From Opitutus sp. (GTDB lineage: Bacteria > Verrucomicrobiota > Verrucomicrobiia > Opitutales > Opitutaceae): 37,772 bases of DNA. Location of the stretch: NCBI GenBank assembly GCA_013821985.1, contig PNJQ01000035.1, positions 1-37,772 on the forward strand, in the 5' to 3' direction. A model generated the notes under the pieces. It made no database searches, was not told the DNA's origin, and saw only the letters and a program-made list of their open reading frames with translations. Below are positions 14,862 through 23,353 of this stretch, piece by piece. Within the stretch, counting starts at the first letter, position 1; every line of letters starts with the position of its first letter. Made by a program: the position numbers and the translations under genes.

Positions 14862-16877
14862 CTAGCGTGGGAGAGGCAGCCGGATCGTCAGATCCGAATC
14901 GGTCGGTAACAACCGCGGGTGCACGTCGAGCGAGCCTGCGTGCGCCTCGATCACGCGGCGCGCGATCGTCAGGCCGAGGCCGACGCCGGTGTTGCGGGTG
15001 GTGTAGAACGGCTCGGTCGCCCGCGGTGCGGACTCGGCGGCGAAACCGCTGCCGCTGTCGCGCACGTCGATGACGAGGTCAGCGCGCCCGTCGGTCGTCG
15101 GCGTGGCGTTGAGCGAGACGGTGAGCCGGCGCGCGGCGTCGCCGCCGGACTGCAGGCCATTGAGGAAGATTTCCTGGAAGGCGTGCGCGAGGCTCGCGCG
15201 GTTGCAGCGCAGCATCACGGGCGGCACCGCGCTCTTGATCTCGAGTTCGGCGTCACCTCCGGAGTAGCCACGGGACTTTTCGAAGCTGGAGCGCAGGATT
15301 TCCTCGAGCGGCACGAGCTCCGTCGGGGGCTGGTCGGAGCGCGCGAGAAGCAGCATTTGGTCGGTGAAGCGTTGAATGCGCTGGGTCTCACGATTGAGCG
15401 AATCCTTGAGCGAGGCGCGGAAATCCTCGTGGCCGATTTCGGCATCGAACAGCTGGGCGTGCGTTGTGAGCGGCACGAGGGAATTGCGGATCTCATGCGC
15501 GAAGCGGCGCGCGATGAGTGAAATGAGCTTGAGGTTCGACGATTCGATTTCGGCGCGTTGCGCCGAGCGGATCTTCGTGAAGTCCTCGAGCAGCAGCATC
15601 GCCGTCTGCGGCAATTTCGCCGCCGGCTGGCGGAGCGGAATGACCGAGGCGCGGAAATAACGGGGCGCGGGGGCGTGCGTCTCGTGGAAGAACGCTTCAA
15701 CATCGAGGCCGCGCTCGACAACTTCGTGCAGCTTGGCGGCAATCTCGGCCGGCAGGTCGTGGATATCGAGGTGGTCGGATTTCGCGCCCGCGAGAAAGTC
15801 GATGATGGCGCGGTTGGCGTAAACGACCTGCTGGTTCGGGCCGACGACGAGCGCGCCGACCGTGAGTCCATTCAAGACGGTGCCGAAAAGCCGGTGGCTG
15901 CCGACGAGCTGGTGGTGCAGCCAGCTGTTTTTGACCGCGAGGCCGAGTTCCTCGAGCAGGTGATAGACGAGCAGCAATTCCTCGTCGCTGAACTCGCCGC
16001 CCGTGATGCGGCCGCCGAGCACGGCGACGCCGAGCGTGCGCTCGCGGTCGTTGACCGGGATGGCGACGAGACCGCCCAGCACGTCGAATTCGCGCGCGAT
16101 CTTCGGATCGAGGAGCGGCGAAGAGGATTGGGTCGGCGCGCGCAGGATTTGCGGGTGCAGCGTGAGCTGACGGCCCAGACCGCTTTTGCGCGTGAGCGAA
16201 AAGCACTCGACGAGATCCGCCGGCAAACCAATTGCGGCCGCGCAGGGCAGGTGGGAGTTGTCCGTGCGCGTGCCCGGCGGGAGTGCGTCGGTCGCGCCCG
16301 GCTCGAGAAAGATCGCGATGCGCGACAAACCGACGACTTCACGCAGCTTCAGGATGAAGTGATGCGTGAGCTGCCGGTAATCGAGCGAATAGCCGAGCAC
16401 CTGCGAGAAGTCGCGCAACACCTCGAGTGCGGACGAGAGCGCGGCCGCCTTGGTGTTGAGGCGCGCGGGTGAGTGGCCGAAGGGAGGTTCGCTCGCGGCG
16501 GAAGCCGGTGCCGCACGGCTGGTGAGGCGGCCCAGATTGGCGGCGAGCGCGCCGACATCGAGCGGCTGAAAGAGGACGCTGTCCGCGCCAGCCGCGAGCA
16601 GGCGGGCTTGGGCGTCGGTGCCGGCTCCCGTGGGCAGCACGACCACGATCGCGATGGTCGCCGCGGCGGCGCGGGCGGCCGCCACTGAGTTGCTCACATC
16701 CGCCGCAACGGAACTCGCGAGAAAGAGGCACGCTTCGAATGCGCCCGCGGCGAGCGGACCGCGCGCGTCCGCGACAGCGGCACGGTGATGGATTTGAAAG
16801 TCGGCGGCGGACGCCAAGGCCGCCTGCAGGGCGGGCGCTTGCGCTTGGTCGTCAGTAATGAGGAGGAGCCGAGTCAC
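14862..16877 (-). CDS. Cytoplasmic GAF-PAS histidine kinase with degenerate receiver
   Basis: About 671 residues from the GTG at 16877, chosen because the frame then begins with a receiver-like strand (TRLLLITDD); the open frame reaches 17069 but that part overlaps the divergent gene. Domains: pseudo-receiver (1-118; D9/D10 kept, no Asp at the end of strand 3 where FEACLFLAS is read, and Gln instead of Lys in VLFQPLD), GAF (about 165-320), PAS (about 330-440, FGTVLNGLTVGALVV), HisKA with H461 in RFAHEIRNSLVPL, and HATPase (N-box FQEIFLNGLQSG, G1 DSGSGF, G2 GVGLGL). There are no membrane helices. First gene of the leftward operon with the FadL-type channel and the receiver-kinase protein; the input ligand is unknown. 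Confidence 0.85.
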   Translation of the reverse strand: MTRLLLITDDQAQAPALQAALASAADFQIHHRAAVADARGPLAAGAFEACLFLASSVAADVSNSVAAARAAAATIAIVVVLPTGAGTDAQARLLAAGADSVLFQPLDVGALAANLGRLTSRAAPASAASEPPFGHSPARLNTKAAALSSALEVLRDFSQVLGYSLDYRQLTHHFILKLREVVGLSRIAIFLEPGATDALPPGTRTDNSHLPCAAAIGLPADLVECFSLTRKSGLGRQLTLHPQILRAPTQSSSPLLDPKIAREFDVLGGLVAIPVNDRERTLGVAVLGGRITGGEFSDEELLLVYHLLEELGLAVKNSWLHHQLVGSHRLFGTVLNGLTVGALVVGPNQQVVYANRAIIDFLAGAKSDHLDIHDLPAEIAAKLHEVVERGLDVEAFFHETHAPAPRYFRASVIPLRQPAAKLPQTAMLLLEDFTKIRSAQRAEIESSNLKLISLIARRFAHEIRNSLVPLTTHAQLFDAEIGHEDFRASLKDSLNRETQRIQRFTDQMLLLARSDQPPTELVPLEEILRSSFEKSRGYSGGDAELEIKSAVPPVMLRCNRASLAHAFQEIFLNGLQSGGDAARRLTVSLNATPTTDGRADLVIDVRDSGSGFAAESAPRATEPFYTTRNTGVGLGLTIARRVIEAHAGSLDVHPRLLPTDSDLTIRLPLPR

Positions 16878-17027
16878 TTCCGGAGTGTGCCGTGAGAACA
16901 CCGCGCGGCGCGAGGTGAAGCAAGCGCGAAGTCCTGTGAACAACCCCGGAAATACCCCTAGAAGCGCGAGTTGCTCATTGCATTCGGAAATCAAAACGCC
17001 TTCTTTCGCGGACAGCGGGCCGACCAC
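16878..17027. promoter_or_regulatory. Divergent intergenic region between the two signalling operons
   Basis: This 150-base gap separates the leftward kinase start (GTG 16877) from the rightward LuxD-methyltransferase start (ATG 17028), so promoters for both operons must lie in it or in the adjacent coding ends. Its middle is visibly less GC-rich than the surroundings. I see no convincing -35/-10 pair and no clear operator palindrome. Confidence 0.5.
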
Positions 17028-18731
17028 ATGATCGCGGATTCTTCTTCGGTGTATCGAGGGCATCTTCATACAGAGTTTGTCCGTTTCCCCAGCCGGAACG
17101 GCTTGGACGTTTCGGCATGTCTCGACCGGTCGGGCGACCAGTTCGACCGCTCACTTCCCTGGGCCGTCGTCGCGCCGAAGTTCGGCGAGACGAAAAAAAA
17201 CGCGCTTCAACTCGCCTACTTTCTCGCCGCGAACGGAATGAACGTCATTCGCTTCGACCACACCAATCACGTGGGCGAGAGCGCGGGCGATCAGACGTTT
17301 TTCACGCTCAGCAGCGGCGTGCTCGATCTGCTCGGGTGCGGCGACTATCTCGAGCAGACGCTCGGCGTGCGAAAATTCACGCTGGTCGCCAACAGTCTGT
17401 CGGCGCGGACCGCGATCCGCGCGGCGGCCGAAGACGCCCGCATCGCCCATCTCGTTTGTCTCGTCGGCGTCGTGAACCTGCAGCACACGCTCACGCAAGT
17501 TTATCGCGACGATCTCGTCGGTGGGCATCTGCAAGGCCGGCGCTGGGGCATCGGCGACATGCTCGGTGTCGAGATGGATTACGACGGGTTTCTGCGCACC
17601 GCCGTGGCGGACCAGATGCATGATCTGGAGACAACGCGCGCCGACCTCGAGCGCACCGCGGCCGCGATTACGTTTTTCTCCGGCGAACGCGATATGTGGG
17701 TGTCGCTCGCCGAGGTCGATGCGGTGTTGCGCGGTCGCACGAACGCGCGACTGACGCCGATCCCTGACGCGATGCACGAACTGCGCGAGAATCCCGCCGT
17801 GGCCGAGCAGGCGTTCCGCGATGTGGTCGCCGCTTGTGTCGCGGCGGCGCGCGGCACCAGTCCCGGCGCGATCGAGTTGCTGGTGCCCGACAAACGCGAA
17901 CTGATGCGGCAGAACCGCGCGGAGCGCGAACGCCTGCGCGCCGCGGTGCGCGACCCGCAGGACGAGCGCGATTTCTGGGCGCAATACCTCGAGAAATACC
18001 GGCTGATGCAGAACGTCGATGACTACCAGAGCTACATCAGCCTGGTCGGTCGCCTGCTCGGCGAAATCCGTCCCGGTGACACGTTGCTCGACGCGGGATG
18101 CGGCAACGGACTTTTCGGCATGTGGGTGCTGCGGACGCTGCTCGAGCGAGCGCGCCGCGCGGAATTGCCGCCGGTCTATGTCGGGCTCGACCTCACGATC
18201 GAGGGCTTGCGCGACGCCTTCGATCTGCAAACCGGTTATGCGCTCGATCACCGCGGCCCGGCCCGGCCGAACGAATTCATCAGCCTCCTCTACGGCCAGA
18301 CCGATCTCGATACCTGGGGCATGCCTGCCTCGGAGGCGCCGGAGTTGCTCGTGTTTGCCGACGGCTGTTTCGACAAGATCTGTTGCAGTCTCGTGCTGTC
18401 CTATCTCAACCGGCCCGAGTGCCTGCTCGCGGAACTGCACCGGGTGTTGCGCCCGGGCGGGAAGATCGTCGTCTCGAGCATGAAGCCGTTTTGCGATCTG
18501 TCGGAAATCTACCGCGACTTCATGGACCAGCAGCTCACCGACAACGAGCTGGAGTCCGGGCGCAATCTGCTCCGCGCGGCCGGCAAGATCCGGCTCAAGG
18601 AGGAACAGGGCTTCTACACGTTCTATTCGGGCGAAGAGTTGTCCGCGCTGCTGACGGCGGCGGGCTTCAAGCACTGCGCGCCGCACCTGAGCCTCGGTGG
18701 CCAGGCGGCCCTGGTGGTCGCGGAAAAATGA
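17028..18731 (+). CDS. LuxD-like acyltransferase/thioesterase fused to SAM-dependent methyltransferase
   Basis: A 567-residue fusion. Residues about 15-280 match LuxD (myristoyl-ACP thioesterase of the lux operon): an RFDHTNHVGESAG segment, the nucleophile in ANSLSARTA (S123), the family string VGVVNLQHTL (147-156), D222 in SGERDMWV and H250 in DAMHELREN give a full Ser-Asp-His triad. Residues about 335-567 are a class I methyltransferase with SAM motif LLDAGCGNG (353-361), an acidic strand-2 end (YVGLDL) and a C-terminal RVLRPGGKIVVSSMKP. It may release or transfer a fatty acyl chain and methylate it (inference). The ATG at 17028 avoids overlap with the divergent gene. The stop overlaps the next kinase as ATGA, so the two are coupled. 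Confidence 0.85.
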   Translation: MIADSSSVYRGHLHTEFVRFPSRNGLDVSACLDRSGDQFDRSLPWAVVAPKFGETKKNALQLAYFLAANGMNVIRFDHTNHVGESAGDQTFFTLSSGVLDLLGCGDYLEQTLGVRKFTLVANSLSARTAIRAAAEDARIAHLVCLVGVVNLQHTLTQVYRDDLVGGHLQGRRWGIGDMLGVEMDYDGFLRTAVADQMHDLETTRADLERTAAAITFFSGERDMWVSLAEVDAVLRGRTNARLTPIPDAMHELRENPAVAEQAFRDVVAACVAAARGTSPGAIELLVPDKRELMRQNRAERERLRAAVRDPQDERDFWAQYLEKYRLMQNVDDYQSYISLVGRLLGEIRPGDTLLDAGCGNGLFGMWVLRTLLERARRAELPPVYVGLDLTIEGLRDAFDLQTGYALDHRGPARPNEFISLLYGQTDLDTWGMPASEAPELLVFADGCFDKICCSLVLSYLNRPECLLAELHRVLRPGGKIVVSSMKPFCDLSEIYRDFMDQQLTDNELESGRNLLRAAGKIRLKEEQGFYTFYSGEELSALLTAAGFKHCAPHLSLGGQAALVVAEK

Positions 18732-20824
18732 TCTTCTACTGCGTCCTCACTTCGGGCCTCAACGCGCTGACGAGTTTCGTCCTCGCGGTGATGTTGTTCC
18801 TGAAGCGTCCGCGCGGCCCGGCCAACGCGGCGTTTTGCTGGTTCGCGCTGACGGGCGCACTGTGGTCGGTCTTCTATTTTCTCTGGCAGACCGCGCCGGA
18901 TGCCGAGCACGCGTTTTTCTTCAGCCGCTGGCTGAGCGCGGCGGCGATCCTGATTCCGATCGCCTATTTTCAGTTCGTGCTGCGTTTGCTCGGGCAGGTG
19001 AACCGGCTGGCCGTCCGGGGCGGCTATGTGCTGGCGTTCACCGCGGCGGTGCTCTCGCTCGGCACGGACACGATCGTGCGCGGCGTCGAGGCCAAGCACG
19101 TCTTCCCCTTCTGGCCGGTGCCGGGGCCGTTTTACGCGGTCTATCTGCTCGTTTTCTTCAGTTATCTCAGCGTGGCGCTGTGGAAATTGGTGGCGGGCTA
19201 TCGGCGCGCACAGGGTCTGGTGCGCAATCAGCTGCGGTTCGTGATCCTCGGCACGGCGATCGGTTTCCTCGGGGGCGCGACGAACTTCTTTCTCTGGTAT
19301 GACATCCCGATTCCCCCGGTCGGCAACGGGCTGGTGGCGTTCTACGTCGTGGGCGTCGGCTACGCGGTGCTGCGGTTCCGGTTGATGGAGTTCAATCTGC
19401 TCACGGCGCGTCTCTCCGTCTATACGGCGCTGACGGTGCTGTTTGCCGCGCTGCCGCCCGTCATCATGCAACTGCTCGCGTGGCTGCAGGTGCCGACGGT
19501 GCCGAACGTCGGGTTCTGGCCGATGTTTCTCACGAGCACGGCGGTGACGATCGCGATGTTCGCCGCCATCCCCGAAATGCGCCGGCGGATCGACGCGCTG
19601 CTCGAACAACGCGTGCTCGGCGAGCGCCTGGCCGATCGCGATTTGCTTCGTGCGCTCGCGGCGAAGATCAGCTCCTCGCAGGACGAGAATGCGATGTTCC
19701 ATGAAGTCGCGGTCACCGTGGCGGCGGCGTTGCGCGTGAGCGACGTGGCGCTCTACACGCGCACGGAGTTCGAGACCGACTTCACGCGCCGCGCCATCGC
19801 GCGTGAAGGCGCGGAGTTCGGCCCGGCGATGTTCCCCGAGGTCTCGCTCCTGATGAACACGCTGCAATCCGAGCGCCGCGGTCTGCTCGTGGATGAGCTC
19901 GTGCATTCGCTCGCGGGCGACCAGCGCACTTACTTCAACGAGCTGCGCCGCCGGCATGGTTTCGAACTCCTCGTGCCCATCATCGGCGATAGTTTTTTCT
20001 ATGGTTGCCTCGTGGCCGGTTCGCGCGCGGGCAACTCGCTGTTCACCGACATCGACGTCTCGCTGCTCGATGCGATCGGCCTCCAGATCGGCCTCAACCT
20101 GCGCGCGCGCCAGCTCGAGCGCCGGGCGAGCCAGACGGAAAAGCTCATCGCGCTCGGCACGCTCGCGGCGGGCCTCGCGCACGAGCTGCGCAATCCGCTC
20201 ACCTCGGTGCAGACGTTTTCCGCGCTCCTGAAGGAAAGCCGGCCCGACGCGGACGCGTTGCAGGAGTTCAGCGCGGTGGTGCAGCGCGATGTCAACCGCA
20301 TCGCGAGCATCGTCGAAAACGTCGCCGCGTTCGCGGAGAGCAACAAGGTGGACATGACCGCGGTGAATGTCGGCGATGTTCTTCGGGCCGCGACGGAGAT
20401 TGTCCATCCCGAGATCGAACGCCTGCATGTGAAGGTGGAGTTGCCACGGGTGAACGCGCCCGTGCACGGCAACCACAGCCAGCTCCTGCAGGTGTTTCTC
20501 AATCTCGTGCAGAATGCGCTGCAGGCGCTCGAGGGCCGGCCCGACCCGCGGCTCGTTTTCACGATCGAGCGCCGCCCCAACGGGCCGGGCATGGTCTGCA
20601 TTGCGGTGCGCGACAACGGTGCGGGGATCGATCCCGCGCTGCTGCCCCGCGTTTTCGAGCCATTCATCACCACGAAGTCCACCGGCGAGCGCCGCGGCAA
20701 ACACGGCATGGGCCTCGGTCTCGCGATCGTGAAACGCATCGTGCAGCACCACCATGGCGAAATCCATGTCGCCAGCACCCTCGGCCAAGGCACCACGTTC
20801 CGCGTTTATCTGCCCGCCGTCTGA
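18728..20824 (+). CDS. Membrane sensor histidine kinase, 7TM-type N-terminus with GAF
   Basis: A 698-residue kinase. Residues 1-220 hold about seven hydrophobic helices of the His_kin_7TM type, and two more follow around 229-281. This suits sensing of a membrane-soluble or periplasmic ligand. A GAF domain spans about 300-460. HisKA has H485 in AAGLAHELRNPLTSVQTF. The HATPase domain shows the N-box FLNLVQNALQAL, G1 DNGAGID and G2 GMGLGLAIV. The start ATG at 18728 overlaps the stop of the LuxD-methyltransferase gene by 4 bases. The receiver-like gene follows after 4 bases. By position and type it is the candidate receptor for the product of the upstream fusion, comparable to PhcS (inference). 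Confidence 0.88.
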   Translation: MIFYCVLTSGLNALTSFVLAVMLFLKRPRGPANAAFCWFALTGALWSVFYFLWQTAPDAEHAFFFSRWLSAAAILIPIAYFQFVLRLLGQVNRLAVRGGYVLAFTAAVLSLGTDTIVRGVEAKHVFPFWPVPGPFYAVYLLVFFSYLSVALWKLVAGYRRAQGLVRNQLRFVILGTAIGFLGGATNFFLWYDIPIPPVGNGLVAFYVVGVGYAVLRFRLMEFNLLTARLSVYTALTVLFAALPPVIMQLLAWLQVPTVPNVGFWPMFLTSTAVTIAMFAAIPEMRRRIDALLEQRVLGERLADRDLLRALAAKISSSQDENAMFHEVAVTVAAALRVSDVALYTRTEFETDFTRRAIAREGAEFGPAMFPEVSLLMNTLQSERRGLLVDELVHSLAGDQRTYFNELRRRHGFELLVPIIGDSFFYGCLVAGSRAGNSLFTDIDVSLLDAIGLQIGLNLRARQLERRASQTEKLIALGTLAAGLAHELRNPLTSVQTFSALLKESRPDADALQEFSAVVQRDVNRIASIVENVAAFAESNKVDMTAVNVGDVLRAATEIVHPEIERLHVKVELPRVNAPVHGNHSQLLQVFLNLVQNALQALEGRPDPRLVFTIERRPNGPGMVCIAVRDNGAGIDPALLPRVFEPFITTKSTGERRGKHGMGLGLAIVKRIVQHHHGEIHVASTLGQGTTFRVYLPAV

Positions 20825-20828
20825 ATCC

Positions 20829-22175
20829 ATGTCCATCCTCGCTCCCACCGTTCCGTTAAACGGCCCCATTGCGCTCCGTGCGTTGGCGCGGGCGTTCGGT
20901 CAGTTTGATAATTTTGACCGCTTTGTCGGCGGCCTGCAGGCGGCGCTGGATTCCTCGACGACGTTCAAGCACTCGATCATCGCGGTGAATCGCGAGATGG
21001 CGGAAAGCGTCGGACGTTTCCCGGCCGGGGCGTTGTCGTTTCCGCTGCTCGGCGACAGCGGATCGGTGGGCGCGCTGCAAACCAGCGCACTTGAAGGCCG
21101 CCGGCAGTTCGCGGCGGAGGACCTGCACCTGCTCGCCGGACTCGCGGATTTTCTCGGCGCCGTGCTCACTCAGGCGCAGCGCTTGCAGGACGCCGGTCGC
21201 GGCCGCGAACTGTTGCGCCTGTTGCTGAATCAGGCGCCGGTCGGCATTGCGGCCTACGGCGCCGATCGGAGACCGATCGTGGCGAACGAGCTCGCGGTGC
21301 GCTGGCTCGGGGCGGTGCCGCTGCCGTTCGAGGAGATCGAGACGGGCGGCGATTCGTTCTATCTGCGGAGCGAGGGCAAGCTCGTTTACGGCGAGGCGCG
21401 CCGCGTGGCGGAGGTCCCGGGTGGCGCGTGGATCTTCGTGCTGCATGACCTCACGCCCGAGCAAGGGCGGCTGATGGACGGCATGCAGCGTGAACTCTAC
21501 CGCGCGCGGGCGGAAAAATCCGCGTGCAGTCTCGTGTTGCTTGAAGTGGCCGATGCGCGACACAGCGCGTTGCGCCGCCTGCCCGCGCTCCGTGCGACCC
21601 TGCAACCGGGAGAAATCGCCGGGCCCTACGATGCGCACCGCGTCGGATTGATCGTTTCGGCCAGCGGACTGGCGCTCCGGCGTCGGCTGCGGAACCTGCG
21701 GCCCATTCTCGACGATCTCGCCGGTGTTCGGCTCGGCTATTCCGAGCTCGGGCGCGATGGGCGGACCCCCGAGGCGCTGCTCCACGCCGCGCTGCAGCGC
21801 TACGGCGGATTGCCCCAGATGCTGCGCCCGGCGCTGCTCATTCACGACGAGAATCCTGGTGTCGCCGCGACACTCGCGATGGTGCTCGGGCGGGAATTCC
21901 GCGTCGTGCAAAGCGGCAGCTTGGAACGGACGCGCGACCTGCTCGATGGGGAGCCCTTCGAGGGCATCATTGCCGAGTGGGAGCCGGGGATCGATCGCGC
22001 GGGGCACGAGTCGATTGTGCGTCTCGCGCGCGGATTACAGCCGGGCATCAGGATTTTCTACACCAGTGTGCAGCCGGCCGCGCAGGTTCCTGCCGAGGAG
22101 GAGGCGGTCGTGATCGAAAAGCCGTTCGAGGTCAGCGCGCTGGTCGCCGCAGTCCGCCAGGCGTTGGAACGTTAG
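20829..22175 (+). CDS. Sensor-pseudoreceiver protein without phospho-acceptor Asp
   Basis: A 448-residue cytoplasmic protein, third gene of the rightward operon. The N-terminal part (25-120) looks GAF-like, residues about 128-215 PAS-like (LLNQAPVGIAAYGAD), and 215-330 has an alpha/beta pattern that I cannot name. Residues 333-448 form a receiver fold: acidic pair D340/E341, T412 and K431 in VIEKPF are kept, but the end of strand 3 reads GIIAEWEPGID, with Ala-Glu (A382/E383) where the phosphorylated Asp should be. It cannot be a normal phosphate acceptor and may be locked in one state. There is no DNA-binding output domain. The ATG at 20829 is 4 bases after the kinase stop. Its stop overlaps that of the convergent ABC gene (TTAG, 22172-22175). 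Confidence 0.75.
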   Translation: MSILAPTVPLNGPIALRALARAFGQFDNFDRFVGGLQAALDSSTTFKHSIIAVNREMAESVGRFPAGALSFPLLGDSGSVGALQTSALEGRRQFAAEDLHLLAGLADFLGAVLTQAQRLQDAGRGRELLRLLLNQAPVGIAAYGADRRPIVANELAVRWLGAVPLPFEEIETGGDSFYLRSEGKLVYGEARRVAEVPGGAWIFVLHDLTPEQGRLMDGMQRELYRARAEKSACSLVLLEVADARHSALRRLPALRATLQPGEIAGPYDAHRVGLIVSASGLALRRRLRNLRPILDDLAGVRLGYSELGRDGRTPEALLHAALQRYGGLPQMLRPALLIHDENPGVAATLAMVLGREFRVVQSGSLERTRDLLDGEPFEGIIAEWEPGIDRAGHESIVRLARGLQPGIRIFYTSVQPAAQVPAEEEAVVIEKPFEVSALVAAVRQALER

Positions 22176-23173
22176 GCGCGCGTTGCGCCGCGCGAGAAGA
22201 TTTCGCTGATGATGTCTTCGAGCGGGACGTCCTGAATCGTGATGTCGTCCACCGCGCCTTGCGTCAGGATCTGCTGACAGACGGCGGTGACGTGTTCACT
22301 CGGCACGTGGAGTAGAATTTCGCCGTCTTCGCAGAGCTTCGCCTCGCCGTGGAGCGGCTTCCAATCGGCGGGGAACGCCGCCTTCTCGCCGCTCAGGCCG
22401 GGACGTGGCTTGAACTTGATGATGCGCTGGCGCGCCCCCGCTCCGGAGATGCGAGCGAGCTCGCCGTCGTAGATTTTTTTGCCGTGGTCGATGACGATGA
22501 CCCGTTCGCAGAGCTGCGAGATGTCGGCCATGTAGTGGCTCGTGAGGAGGATGGTCGTCTTGTAGCGGCGGTTGTAGCTGCTGAGGAATTCGCGGACATT
22601 TTTCTGGGAGACGACATCGAGCCCGATGGTCGGCTCGTCGAGGAAGAGCACGCGCGGTCGGTGCAGGAGCGCGGCGATCAGCTCCATTTTCATGCGTTCG
22701 CCCAGCGAGAGTTCGCGGACCTGGACGTTGAGCTTATGGCTGACATTCAGGAGCGCGACCAGCTCGTCGAGCGTCGCCTGCCATTCCTTGTGGTCGAGAC
22801 CGTAAATGGCGCGCAGGAGGAAAAACGATTCGAGCGCAGGCAGATCCCACCAGAGTTGGTTTTTCTGGCCGAGCACGAGCGCGAAAAGCCGGCGGTAGGC
22901 ATTCTCGCGCTTCGACGGGTCGAAACCGGCGACACGTGCGTGCCCGCTCGTCGGATAAATGAGGCCCGAGAGCATTTTCAACGTCGTGGTTTTGCCCGCG
23001 CCATTCGGTCCGAGAAAGCCGACAAACTCGCCTTCCTTGATCGAAAAGCTGACATTGTCCGCCGCACGCGTTTCCTCGAAGTCACGTTTGACGAGTCCCT
23101 TCACGCCGCCCCAAAAGCCGGGCTGCTTCTTGTAGGTGCGGAAGACGCGGGTGAGATTTTCGACTTCGATCAT
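22172..23173 (-). CDS. ABC-2 type transporter ATP-binding protein
   Basis: A 333-residue ATPase with Walker A GPNGAGKTT, signature LSLGERMK, Walker B VLFLDEPTIGLD and H-loop LTSHYMAD. A roughly 90-residue C-terminal regulatory segment follows, as in drug, lipid or polysaccharide exporters of the ABC-2 group. The insert between Walker A and the signature (QKNQLWWDLPALESFFLL) marks the subgroup whose partners are usually two ABC-2 permeases encoded just downstream. None is present here: the next gene downstream is the convergent receiver-like gene with overlapping stops. Its permease must be elsewhere or lost. The start ATG at 23173 gives the family N-terminus (MIEVENLTRVF). Confidence 0.9.
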   Translation of the reverse strand: MIEVENLTRVFRTYKKQPGFWGGVKGLVKRDFEETRAADNVSFSIKEGEFVGFLGPNGAGKTTTLKMLSGLIYPTSGHARVAGFDPSKRENAYRRLFALVLGQKNQLWWDLPALESFFLLRAIYGLDHKEWQATLDELVALLNVSHKLNVQVRELSLGERMKMELIAALLHRPRVLFLDEPTIGLDVVSQKNVREFLSSYNRRYKTTILLTSHYMADISQLCERVIVIDHGKKIYDGELARISGAGARQRIIKFKPRPGLSGEKAAFPADWKPLHGEAKLCEDGEILLHVPSEHVTAVCQQILTQGAVDDITIQDVPLEDIISEIFSRGATRA

Positions 23174-23287
23174 TCGCTGGAAAAGGAATCACGAGTGAGA
23201 ATCCAGATTCGGGCAGAACGCAACCCGGCTTGTGCCGAGCGCGGGTGGAACAAAGCACGCCCGATTGGACGTGACCGATTTTAACCG

Positions 23288-23307
23288 GCGCGGCAGCAGT
23301 GCCGCGC
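23288..23307. other. Small perfect hairpin between the aldo/keto reductase and ABC genes
   Basis: GCGCGGCA, a GCAG loop and TGCCGCGC form a perfect 8-bp stem, in the 180-base gap where the leftward aldo/keto reductase transcript ends and the ABC gene begins. On the - strand it is followed by CGGTTAAAATC, without a real U-tract, so terminator function is only possible. Confidence 0.35.
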
Positions 23308-23353
23308 GATGCCGGGCCGTTGCAACTCGCCTCACCTCAGCGCGAGATGCGGC

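Noticed and set aside
17028..18731. Part of a bioluminescence (lux) operon
   Set aside because: Only the LuxD-like domain is present; no luciferase (luxAB), reductase (luxC) or synthetase (luxE) is encoded nearby.
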